Shown here: one piece after another, positions 23,184 through 34,600 of the stretch
Layout: every line of letters starts with the position of its first letter
Numbering within the stretch: position 1 is the stretch's first letter
From: Myrica gale
Lineage: Eukaryota > Streptophyta > Magnoliopsida > Fagales > Myricaceae
Reading direction: 5' to 3'
DNA length: 64,000 nucleotides
Assembly (NCBI GenBank): GCA_963930655.1
Contig: OZ005601.1
Location: forward strand, 24,490,921 to 24,554,920
Notes under the pieces: model-generated
The model's input: the letters and a program-made list of their open reading frames with translations, nothing else
The model's database searches: none
What the model was told of the DNA's origin: nothing
Program-made: the position numbers and the translations under genes

Positions 23184-24517
23184 ATCCTAGGCTCCAAGAG
23201 CAGTATAACTGATGTCTAAGTTTGGTTGTATTTTGAAAAATATTTTTTTACAATGATTAAGCAAAAAAATTTGAGATGCATTTGTTTGGTAGTTTTAGCC
23301 GATCGAGTACATTATCAATGACTTTATTTAGTCAGCTTTCTTACAATTGTACTCAAAATTAACTTCGATCGATTCCTGATATTTTGAACTTTTAATAAAC
23401 CAACTTTTTCATTATTTTTTTGCCCCACTTTCTTTCATGCATTTCGTTGCCATCAGAGATTACTATATAGTTGAATTTACGACCACCCGATTTGGGCTAC
23501 CTTTCCAGTCCGATAACTGCAGTACTTGAGACAATTACTTGACATCAACTCTAAGAACGTACCAATTACCATAATCCCATGTTCTCTTAGTTTTTTTTTC
23601 CCCTCTTTTTTTATTTCCCCTCATTTGATCATTAACTAAAACAAACGTCATGACGGAATTCATCTAGACTCTAGTATCCAAATATAGGATGTTTTACAGA
23701 ATTTATTATTTACTATATTGTTTTCAATTAATAGTCGCATTATTCCAAATCCATGAGTGTTTTTTATGGTGAGGATTAATATTTTTTTATATATACAGGA
23801 TGTTTTAAAAAAATTAAGTAAAGATTAACAAAAAAAAATTTCAGATTTTAGTGTTTGTCTAAAAAAAATTCAAAATTCAAAAAAAAATCTAAAAAGAGAT
23901 CATTTTTAGTGTTGCCAAACATCACGTTATCATGTGAAGGTTGCTGCATGTACAGATTGCTGCGTAATTGCATATGGAATCTTCAGATGGCGCTTTAGTG
24001 TGTTCCATGAGAATAATCCTCAGAGATCAACACTAAAACAAAGTATCAGGGATGCTTAACAACCCATTAAGAATAAGGGATGCTTAACAAGCCCATTGGA
24101 CGTCGCACCACCAAACCTTCTTAGTAAGCTGGAAAGCTTTGCAGCACTACTTTGTCTTCAAAGCCCATTGTAAAGAATTGTATGTTTTGGGAGCCCATTA
24201 TAAAACGTATTTCTCAAGGCAATTTTATATAGTAGGCACCTAGCCCCAGGAAAAACAAAATAAAAGCAGGCATCTAGACCTACTTCAAGCGGAATCTGAT
24301 AATTACAAATTAAATTCTAAAATTTCAAACTATCATCCAAATATTATTTATAAATTTCATAACATTTAGCCGTCAAATTAAAAAATGTATCTTGCCTTAT
24401 CATAAGATCTAATCTGTGATATTACATAACTTATTTTTTATAAAATAGTGAATACTTCGTAAAATTTGAATAACAATTTTGGAATTGGAAGTGCATATTT
24501 CCTAAATAAAAAACAAA
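23184..24517. other. AT-rich intergenic DNA, no gene recognised
   Basis: Only short frames; I see no known domain or clear repeat. Confidence 0.5.
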
Positions 24518-24698
24518 TGACAAATTACAATAACTCCCACTAACTATCACCCTAATCTCAATTAAATTGAGAAGAAAATTTTTGGCGGGTAATTGAGATT
24601 GGACTCATAGTTTGAGGGGGCAATTGAGATTAATAATATCATTTGAGGGGTAATTGAGATTAGGGTGACAGTTTGTGAGGAGTTATTGTAATTTGCCA
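24518..24698. mobile_element. Hairpin MITE (181 bp) with about 45-bp inverted arms
   Basis: TGACAAATTACAATAACTCC at the left is the inverse of GGAGTTATTGTAATTTGCCA at the right. The pairing continues through CACCCTAATCTCAATT / AATTGAGATTAGGGTG. Between the arms GGGTAATTGAGATT-like units repeat about three times. It has no ORF. No exact target duplication is seen in the A-rich flanks. Confidence 0.75.
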
Positions 24699-24844
24699 AA
24701 CAACAAAACATGCAATTTTTCCATGATAAATTACACATACATGATGGAACTAACAAAAAAACGAAGAAATGATAAAATCATTTTGAAAACTTTTAGCAGG
24801 AAAGCTCAGATTATCTTGTTGTCAAACTGTTTGCTATTGTCAGA

Positions 24845-27769
24845 GTATGGCCTGGGGTAACCCGAAACGACAAATGATGTTTCTCCAAACGAACTTTCGG
24901 ACATTTTTTTCGGTGATTTTTGCTAGTGGCTCAGCTTCCACCCATTTGGTAAATAGTCGATGACAACTATCAAGAACTTCAATTGTCTTCATCCCATTGG
25001 GAAAAGCACCAATGATGTTAATTCACCATTGCATGAATGGGTACGGGGCACTGACAATTGTCATCTTCTCCGCCAGGGTATTTAAATGGTTGGCGAATCT
25101 TTGGCACTTCTCACATTTCTGCACTACATTCTCTACATCGGCATGCATGGTGGGCCAGAAGAACCCGACTCGAATGACATTTCTGCAGATCCCATCATGT
25201 ACTTCCCAAAGTGCGTAATATGCATCCCGGGCGTTGACGCAAAGCAGCAAAGGTTTAGAAAGATTTGTCCGGTATAGATTTCCATCTATTATGGTATATC
25301 GCGGTGCTATCCTTTTGAACTTCTGCTTTTTATGTTTATCATCAACGAGATCCTCCTCACATAGTGTTTTCATGATCGGCAATCGCCAGTCACCAGGTCC
25401 TACTTCTTCAATCGTACGAATCTCGGACGCAACTCCGGTGGATCGTATAATACCTCATCCTCTAAACATCTCTGTCGGCCCTGATATCTTAGTTGCTAAT
25501 GCATTAGCTTGGGAATTTTGATCTTGGGAATATACTGGATCTCGAAGGCTTCAAAGTTTTCTTTAATCTCCAGTGTGCGCTTCAGGTAAGTAGTCATTCT
25601 CTCATCCGACCATCGAAGTTTTCTGTGACTTGCCCTATTACTTGTTGGGAATCTGAATGTATGCTAAGATGCTTTCCTCCTAGAAGTTCTGTCAGAAGGA
25701 GACCATCTATAAGGGCTTCATATTCATCTTCGTTGTTCGTGTGCGAGTATTTCAGTTTAATTCCAAACTCTATTCGCTCTTCTTCAGGTATCTCAATAAT
25801 TACCCCCACACAACCTGCTTCGCGGTTGGATGACTCATCCATTTAACCAATCTTCCAAGGAATCCAGTATGCCTAAAGTTTCTCTCAACGGTTGATCTGT
25901 CATAATAACTATGGGGTGCGCCTGGAAGTTTGGTCTCAACTTCCTTGCTGAGATGATAACAACTAATGCTAGCTTGTTGACATCATGATATCGAGGTTTA
26001 GCTCCTTGCAATGCGTTGTCGTCTCTTACGAGTGTTATGCTTACTGCTACATTCGAGATGTCAAGGTAGAGATAAAGAGGTTCTCCTGGCACTAAAGAGC
26101 TCATGAGTAAGGGATTCACGAAGTAGCTTTTCAATGTTGTCGGACATTCTTCTGTCCATTTGAAGGCTTTTTCCGAAGTGTTTTGAATAATGACAGACAT
26201 TTTCTGTGGCGTGAGTAACAAACCTATTTAGGGCTGCTATTTGTCCTGTGAGTTGCTGCGATTCCTTGACATTTTTTCTTTGCTGAATGTCTAAGATGAT
26301 TTTATTTTTCTAAATTGGCTTCAATCCGTCGTTGAGATATAAGGAATCCTAGAACTTTCTAGAAAGATTATTCAAATGCACATTTTGCCGAGTTCAAGCA
26401 CATCTTGTAGGCTAGAAGTACGTCGAGGCCTTCGGCGAGGTCAGTGACGTGGTTTGCTGATTTCCGCATTTTAACCAGCTGGTCATTGATGTAGACTTCC
26501 ATAATACGACCTATTTGATCCTTGAATATCAGGTTGAGCAGCCTTTGATAAGTGGCTCTCGCGTTTTTCAGACCAAAGGGCATTACCCAATAACAGTAAG
26601 TCTCACGATCTGTTATAAATGAGGTACACTTCTAGTCCGACGTATTCATCTTGATTTATTTGTATCCCGAGAAGGCGTTCATGAAGCTTAAGAGTTGATG
26701 TCCCACCATTGAGTCTACTAAGGAGTCAATTCTTGCGAGTAGATAGCATTCTTTTGGACAAGTTTTGTTTAAATCGGTGTAATTCACGCACCTTCGCTAT
26801 TTTCTGTTCGCCTTCTTCACCATGAATACATTTGCTAGCCAGCTTGGATAATCAACTTCTTTGATGAATTGTGATTTGATCAGCTTCTTAACCTCTTCCT
26901 TGATTGCTTGACTTCGTTCTGTGAGTGAAACTTCTCTTACGTTGTATGATTGGCTTGACCTTGAGTCGTATGTTCAACTTATCAGTGATAACTTTTGGAA
27001 CTATCCCTGACATGTCTTTGTGTGACAAAGCAAATACTTAACTATTCGCCCATAGAAACTTCATGAGGATTGATTTGGACTCTTCAAACAGGTTGGTGCC
27101 AACCTTGATCGTTCTTTCCTTTGAATCTACCCAAAGTGGTATTTCTTCCGATGGTTCCACCGATTGTGCTCGGAATTCATCCTGATGTTCTATGGCCATG
27201 GTTTCCTCAGTTGCTCGAGTTTCTAAATATAACAGTTTTTTGCCAGTTTTTTGTTTCCCTTTGCTTCCTCAATTTCTGCCTCGGTTGGGAACATCATTTT
27301 CAGATCGTAGGTTGACTACAGTATGCAATATGTTTAGTGTGACTCATCTTATAATGGCGTTATAGGGAGATTCTCCCTCAAGGATTAGAAATGTTATAGA
27401 GAGCGATGCTTCACATGGATGCTCTCCCAAGGTGAAAGGTAATTCTTTTATCCCAAGAGTATGTACTTGGTGACCGCTAAATCCGGTGAGTTTTATACTT
27501 TCATGTTTAATCGCTTCTCTCTCCAGCTTCATCTGGTCGTATGCAGTAACATACATGATGTCGGTGGAACTCCTGGTGTCAACGAGTATTTTTCGGATCT
27601 TGTAATTTCCTACTATTGCATCGATAACCAAAGCATCATCATGTGGATACTCGATTCCCGTTGTATCTTTGGTGGTGAACCTAATGGATTTGTCTTCTCC
27701 TAATATCGAATGTCGAGGTCTGCTGCTTATCTTTACAACAAGCAGTTGTCTCACATAATTCTTGCTCAA
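24845..27769 (-). pseudogene. Gypsy pol: protease, RT, RNase H, partial integrase
   Basis: Reading leftward: protease near 27620-27344 with ILVDTRSSTDIMY, where the usual DTGSS has Gly replaced by Arg; reverse transcriptase MPFGLKNARATYQRLLN (from 26583) with YINDQLVK in place of YIDD, so one catalytic Asp is lost; RNase H parts at 26221-25835 and 25842-25594 (YLDISNVAVSITLVR; SDSQQVIGQV); integrase zinc finger at 25382-25023 (VHDGICRNVIRVGFFWPTM, CEKCQRFAN). Frames break between these parts. Damaged catalytic residues mean that it is dead. Confidence 0.85.
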
Positions 27770-27812
27770 GATTTAAAAGATCCGCTTGTGGCAAGGCCTC
27801 TAGAGATGACCA

Positions 27813-29287
27813 TTATTTCACCCACCGGTCTTGGAGAGGAACGTCTTTCCACTCGTCTTGTTTTTTTAGTCTCGGGGCCTCGTTTCCTCTACGATCTTCC
27901 CGGATTTCTCTTTCATTTCTTTGGTAAAGTTTGAAACATTGATTCTCGGGCGCTCGTGCTTCCCTTCTGAATGGCTCTCCCACTCTGGTGTGTGGTGAAT
28001 TGCCGGAGACGTCATTGTTGAATAAGGGTCTCGATTTTCCTTTTTCAGGTGTATGCATTCATCTGTGTCGTGACCATGGTCGTTGTGGAAATGACAGAAT
28101 TTTCGTTCATTCCTTTTGTGTAGATCCGATAGCATTTTTAGAGAACATTGTATCTCGAGATCATTTCGGATTCCATGAGGATCTTTCCTAAAGGTGAGTT
28201 GAGGGGTGTAAATTGAAACCTCGAACGTTCTCCTCGCGGTTCAGCTCACGAATTTCTATGGGGATCTTTCCGAAGACATTCTTAGGTTTAGTTAGAGCCA
28301 CTTATTTTCTCCTTTTGGCTGTCGCTCCTCCTTGATCGACGATTGCTGCCTGCAAGCCGTTACCATGTCTTCCACATTCATGTATTTTTGGCTTTTTCTA
28401 TGAATTTTCCAAATGTCTCCTGAGGTTTCTTTCCCAAGGAGAACAAAAAATTTTCATCAGTTAATCCAGCTACTATGGCGGTAAGGACCACTTTGTCTTC
28501 TGAGTCTTCAACGTTGAGTTTTCTTGATTTAGGAGTGTCACGTAATCTCACAAGCTTTCATCTTTTTTTTTGTCGGGTAGAGAGGAGATGGTGACCGGTT
28601 TTTTCTACTTTTTACTTGCTATGAAGTGGCTGACGAAAGCTCTGTTGAACTCTTTGAAGCTCTAGATGGAGTTGGCCTTAGCCTACTAAACCAAATACGA
28701 GCTGATTCGCCAACATTGTCGGGAAGGCCTTGCACTTGATTGCGTCTTGGGTGTCCAGTTGTCCAGTTGGGATCAATAGCTTTTTAAGTGATCGAGCGGA
28801 TTAGTTGCTCTTGTATATTTGTCGATACAAGCGTGCGAATTTTGGATGATAGCCGAAATTCCAAGATTCTCGGTGTGAATGGAGATTCCACTTAGTGCAT
28901 CATGCTTTCTAGAGAGGATTGTGACGGCTTGTCTACTTTCTGTTTCATCCTACCTAACTCAGCTAGAACTTTTTCAAGCCTAACGTTGACTCCTCCAGCA
29001 TCTTCATTCTGTCTCGGTGGAAAATGGAAGTATCTATTGTGGTGTGGTATACGATCATCTTTGTCGTGTCTTCCCGGCATTGATACTTGTGGTATGCGAG
29101 TTTCTCTATTACGTCTTCCCTGCACAGATGCTTCTCCTGGTTGCCCGTTGTGATTTGGTTCTCGGTTCGTGTCGGTGCAAGATTCGTGGATGGTTTCCAC
29201 TAACTCTTCATCCAGTTGCGGATGAGGTTCTGGAGGTAGTTCCGGATTACCTCCGATTTTTCCTTTGTCTTTACTCTTGGTGGTCAC
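27813..29287 (-). pseudogene. Gypsy gag with zinc knuckle
   Basis: The N-terminal 131-codon frame (29287-28892) is charged and low complexity, typical of plant gypsy Gag, and ends with a leucine-rich helix (VRLEKVLAELGRMKQKVD). The middle part is broken by stops. The C-terminal frame has the knuckle CHFHNDHGHDTDEC (28098-28057). Confidence 0.75.
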
Positions 29288-29741
29288 TATAAACCTTTTA
29301 TCACAAGAGCTAAAACGTTTTCATAGACGGTGCCAACTAATAAACCAGTTGATTTATGGTCAACACTTCGAAGTAAATGTGTCTCGATCTTCGCGTAACT
29401 CCTTCTGTAAAATAATCAAGACGACCTCGGACATCAGGGTAAGACACCTTCGATGCTTAAGTCAGTATTTAGTCTGATGTGAATTTCACAATAATTCTGC
29501 TCTAAAATCACGTACATTTACCATTTATGATCTTCTCCTTTTATAGTGTTTCCTCCACGTTGTCATATTTCCTTTTTGGCGGAAATCTAACCCCTGTAGT
29601 GTTGTGTCCCGAGATATGCTTCTCACACGCCTCATTAACGGGTACTTGCTTTAATCGTGGGAACGTCAGGATCGTGGAGTCGTCACACGTTATATTCAAT
29701 TTTGGTATATCATAAATATTCAAATAGTATCTTCAAACATG

Positions 29742-30894
29742 CTCCTTAGTCCTTACCCAGTTTTATTGTATATGAGCATAATTATTAAAAATAGAATAAT
29801 ATTTTTATTAGAGAAAATAAAAAAAATAATACTTTTAACAAAAACAAAACCAGCTATGTAAATCTTATCTTCAAACATGTTCCTTGACTGATTTTATTTT
29901 AGACTGAATTGTATACTTCTATAGTTAAAGAAATCAAACTGACCATTGTTATGAAGGCATATTAAAGCAACATCTGTACGATACTGACCATGAAAATATA
30001 GCACGCTTTTATTCTGGAGCGTAAGATATCACGCAAGAAAAATATAATAATATTAATTTTGTTTATCTATTATGCATTGTATTTTCAAATTTCAGGATGA
30101 TTTATTTAATTAAAAAAATTTAAGACGAGTTGATTACTAATTATAGTTGACGTATTTGCATAATGTTTCCGTACACATTATATGAATATATTATACCCAA
30201 GAAATAATTGTTGGATATAATATGTTTTATATATTTTATTTTTCTAGTAAAAATATAAAACTATTTACTTTTTTTCCTTTCTAAATATTTATAATTTAAA
30301 TGATTTAATTATTTTATGGATCTATTTGATATTAATTATAAATTCTATATATAAACATAATTTCGAACAGTGGAAGAATATATCAGAAAAATATAATTTT
30401 TTATTTATCTATTACTTATATTCATTATTTAGCCCATTTATGATATATTTATCTATATTTATATAAATTTATATATAACATAATAGAAATATTTATAAAT
30501 AATATAATCTTTTTTTAAACTATGTTTAATGTATACTTTTCTTTTAGATCATGATTATATTTAGTTTTTTAGACTACATTCGTCATTCTATGCTCATAAA
30601 ATTTCTATTTTTTTTTTCAATTTTTAAATAAATAACTCCTTATCCCCATAGATCTATTAAAAATTCATGAAAAAAAATTCAATCTGGAATGGAAAAAATT
30701 AAAATTCAAAAAAAAACTTTTTTTAGTTCTAATAATTTTAAAAGAAAAAATAAAAAGTTTTATAAAAAATATGGCATGTATCTATCTGGAATGGAAATAT
30801 TTGGACATGTTCATCATCTAATAAATTATATCTATATAAATCTTATATATATATATCAATAAAAATTGATCATGTCTTGGGTTCTGGAATTAAA
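29742..30894. other. Extremely AT-rich spacer
   Basis: About 1.15 kb dominated by A/T runs (e.g. TTATATATATATATC near 30844). No gene or repeat family is recognised. ATCTTCAAACATG.TCCTT occurs at about 29730 and 29868, a weak direct repeat at the gypsy LTR edge. Confidence 0.5.
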
Positions 30895-31304
30895 GTAAAA
30901 AAAAAAAGAAAAAAATACACTTTTTACCCACAAACTACCATAGGTTTTATACTTTGCACCCTAAACTATCAATTTTGATACATTGCACCCTCTAACTACC
31001 AATTTTTGACACTTTGCACCCTAAACTATCCACTTTGACACATTGCACCCTCCAACTACTAATATTAAACATTTTGCACCCTTCATTTAACAATAATACC
31101 CTTAATAAATTAATGAATTAACAACAATATCTTTAATATATGCAAAATGAGTCAAGAGTATTATTGTCATTTTGATCTACAAATTTGATATAGGGTGCAA
31201 AGTGTCAAAAATTGATAGTTAGAGGGTATAATGTATCAAAATTAGTAGTTTAAGATACAAAGTGTAAAACTATGATAATTTATGGGTGAAAAATATATTT
31301 TTAC
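30895..31304. mobile_element. MITE with long (about 120-bp) inverted repeats, directly upstream of the SERAC1-like gene
   Basis: The left arm contains TTTTTACCCACAAACTACC, ACTTTGCACCCTAAACTATC and ACATTGCACCCTCTAACTAC. The right arm is the inverse (AGGGTGCAAAGTGTCAAAAA ... GTTAGAGGGTATAATGTATC ... TATGGGTGAAAAATATA). Each arm contains several TTTGCACCC-type units, so the arms are themselves internally repetitive. The end lies 300 bp before the ATG of the next gene. No target duplication could be fixed. Confidence 0.7.
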
Positions 31305-31311
31305 CGATAAA

Positions 31312-31336
31312 AATATATATATATATATATATATAT
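31312..31336. repeat. (AT)n microsatellite
   Basis: About twelve AT units between the MITE and the start of the SERAC1-like gene. Confidence 0.9.
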
Positions 31337-31604
31337 GTAAATGACTCCGGCATCCCCCTTCTTGGGGGGTTCCATGCGAAGGTTCGCATCTTCTCGTGGG
31401 GGGAATTCCCTTCCTTACGTGCATCACCTTCTTTTCATCCCCCCGTACAACTTCGCCCAAACATTACACTGGGTTAGGGTCGAGGAAACACCGAGAAATT
31501 CCTTTTTCTTCTCCTCATTCCCTTGTTTTTGTAAAATTTTATCCCGAGAAATCCAAGAAAAATATACAAGACGGGGATTTTATTTCAAATAAGAGATAGG
31601 AATT

Positions 31605-34600
31605 ATGCTTCGGCTACGCTTTAGAACCCGACGATCTCTCTGCTTCCCTCTTCCTCGCCGTTTTTCCACTTCCCTTCCTCCATCCCAAAACTCTATTCAA
31701 CCGCCGGAAAATCTCAAAAATGGCCAGCAACTCCCACCTCCACCGATTCTCCACCGCGCAAACATTCTCTCTCCTTCCACCGGTTCCATTTCTCGCAATT
31801 TCGTCATTGCAATCTCCGCCACCCTCGCTTCAGCTCTCATCGCCTCCTACGCCGTCCTGTCATCCTCCGACCGCCAATCCGATCACAAGTCCTCCAATCC
31901 CTTGTACACGGGTATCGAGCACACGGTTCAGAAATCCAGTAACTCCTTCAAGAGAATTTTCCATCACATTAAGCAAACCGGCATCGCTGCCTCGGTTCTC
32001 TGGCAGTCTCTTAGGTCGGTCATGTCCTCGGCCAACCATGAGGTCCGCTCGGGTTTCGAGCTTAAGGTTGCGGCGCTGCTCGCCGACATTGCCGCAGCTA
32101 ATGCGAGCCGTAGGGCGGCACTCGTCGGGGCCGGTGGCGGGGCCGTCATCGATTGGTTGCTCGAGTCGGTAGCGGTGCCCAGGGATGGGTGCGGGACCCA
32201 GGCGGAGTCGGCGAGAGCACTTACTTACTTAATTGCCGATCCTAATGTTTCCGCGGCCGTGCTCGGGAGGCCTCATGCTATTCCGAATCTCCTGAAGTTC
32301 ATTTTTTCGTGTCACCCTCAGCGCTCGAAGAAGGTGAGTTCTCAACTCCTTAAGTCTTGCAAAGCTAAGTTGGCTCGACTGATAAGTGGGTATCCTTTTA
32401 GCCAAGACTCAAATCCCGACACGCAAGGTGGGACTTGTGGCTTGTGTTAGCACGGTACAAGGATATCTGACATTGGCTTAGATATAAAAATGAGACCTCG
32501 GGTTTCTCTGCTTAATTCGACGAGAAATGCCTATTTTTTTAACTGGTAATGTAAGTTACATGTTGAACTTGTGGATGAATCTCAATTGGGGTTAAGCAGT
32601 GTTTTTAAGGAATGTTACTCCAGTGGTGGGTCGTGTGGGGAGCTCATAGACGTTATGTGAGTCTGCGCCTTTGTGCTGGACAAAAGTTGTATATAGCACA
32701 TCAATGTTCAGTATTACCTTTACATGACATCACTTAATCACCGTTCCAGCCATTTCTTCTTGTTTGATTTTGTGGTAGTTATTATTACTATCAGGGTTTA
32801 TTCTTCTTTCCCATTGATATGTTGCCTTTTTTGTGGGAGCAGCAATCAAGACGTAGTTCATTCGATGTCTCTGATTCTTTGAAAGGCAGGAGCATGCTTG
32901 TGGCTGCCATTATGGATATTGTCACTTCCAGTTGTGATAGTTTAGACAAGGTATCTTTTCGGCCGTCACTCCCAGGGAATGCTAAAACCAGAGATATTGC
33001 AGCAGCCATTCAAGTTGTTGAAGAAGGTGGAATGCATTTGGATGAGCCAAATGGAGGTGAAGATGATGAAGATGGTGGGACCGGACTGAAAGGAATTGGA
33101 ATCAAAATTCTCGGAGGTACCACTGTTTTGGGGCTTTCAAGGACAAGTAGTCTCATGAATTTGGGGCATTGTGATGTTGTTCATGTAGAACCAGATAGGC
33201 TCACTCCAAAAGCTCTTGTCTTCCAAAATAAGCGTGATAGTTTTCTAATGCAAACCAATTTGTCTTCTGCTGTGGTCCCTGGTCTTTGGGATGATTTGCA
33301 TTGTGAACATGTCGCCGTACCTTTTGCGGCATGGGCATTAGCAAATTGGGCAATGGCATCAGAGGTGAATAGGTCTAATATTCGAGAACTGGATCAAGAT
33401 GGACATGCTGTCATGACTGCTTTAGTGGCAGCCGAGAGATCTGTGAAATGGCATGGGAGTATGATGGCTCGGTTGCTATTAGAGGATCGTAATCTACCCT
33501 TGCACAATTCTGTTTCTGATTGGAGTTATAGTCTACTTTCTACTGTTTCACAGGCAAGTAAAAACGAGGACATTCCTCTAGCCCAGGTGGCTTTGTCTGC
33601 TTTCTTGGTTTCTGTGGAGAGGAGCCGTGATGCCAAAAAGATAGTGATGGAGAAGGGTCTTCATCTAATGAGGGACACTGCTAAACGCACGACAAAGCAT
33701 AATCAAGTGCAAGACACGTTGGCAAAAGCACTAGAATTACTTTGTACTGGGGACATGCATTTATCTCTTGAAGAGAGTCAAAAGTGGTCTGGTATATTGC
33801 TTCCTTGGGTCTTTGGAAAAAGTTCCTCTGACTCTGTAAGATTGTCTGCCATAAAGATTCTTTCTTGCATTCTTGAAGATTATGGACCATATACTGTACC
33901 AATCTCGCAAGGATGGTTGGCTATTATGCTTTCCGAAATTCTGGCTTCTACCAAGACATCATCAGTGAAAGGAAGCACTCAGCTGAAAACTGACAAAGTC
34001 AAGGTTTGGAGATTTCTTTAGTGCTATTTAACATTAGATTGACGTTGCATGTAAAAAATCTCTGTTTGTACTGTGTTTTTTTTTTGGGTAAAGGTGTTTG
34101 TACTGTGTTAATACTAACATGTTGTGGCTTTTGTTATAATTTTTTTTCACAAGTTGTGTTTTCTTTTTACTTCTCTCTTGCTATCGTGAAGTTTCTACTA
34201 ACTTTTGCAGGCCCAAATTGATCGGTCCAATATTCATTCTGCTACACAAACTGCTAATCATTTAGCAGATGCTGTTGTTAATCTAGCAGGAAACCAGCTG
34301 GCAACAGCTGCTGGTTCGGTAGATATATTGCCACTGGCAGATCTTCTTTCTATGCAGCCTTTTACGGGCCCACTAACTAAACTGAAAAAAGATAAGCTGG
34401 CTAAGTTTGATGCAGCAGATTCTGCTTTGGCGACCCTTAAAGGGATCAAAGCTTTGACAGAAATTTGTGCTGGAGATTCTGAATATCAGGAAAAGATAAT
34501 GGTTTTTGGGGTGCTGTGCTTGCTGAGACGTTTGTTATTAAGTGATGATTATGAGAAACTTGCTGCAATGGAAGCTTATGATGCATCTAGAACATTTGAG

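Larger units (their letters stand above)
24845..29741 (-). mobile_element. Ty3/gypsy retrotransposon, minus strand, truncated inside integrase
   Basis: On the minus strand: an LTR-like region (about 29741-29343), the primer site TTGGCACCGTCTATG (29331-29317, the type used by many plant gypsy elements), gag, CCHC, protease, RT, RNase H and the start of integrase. Homology stops near 24845, in the integrase core, with no 3' LTR. The order PR-RT-RH-INT defines Ty3/gypsy. Confidence 0.85.

Noticed and set aside
25023-25521. Plus-strand frames over the gypsy integrase region
   Set aside because: They are shadows of the minus-strand integrase frame, which has zinc-finger and core motifs.
30919-31090. 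Regularly spaced TTTGCACCC units, looked at as a possible repeat array of CRISPR type
   Set aside because: Units and spacing are degenerate, there is an inverted copy 150 bp away, and the DNA is plant nuclear; it is a MITE arm.
32819-32842. Start of exon 2 of the SERAC1-like gene as an independent start codon
   Set aside because: The segment is intron ending in GCAG; the frame joins exon 1 exactly at 32843.
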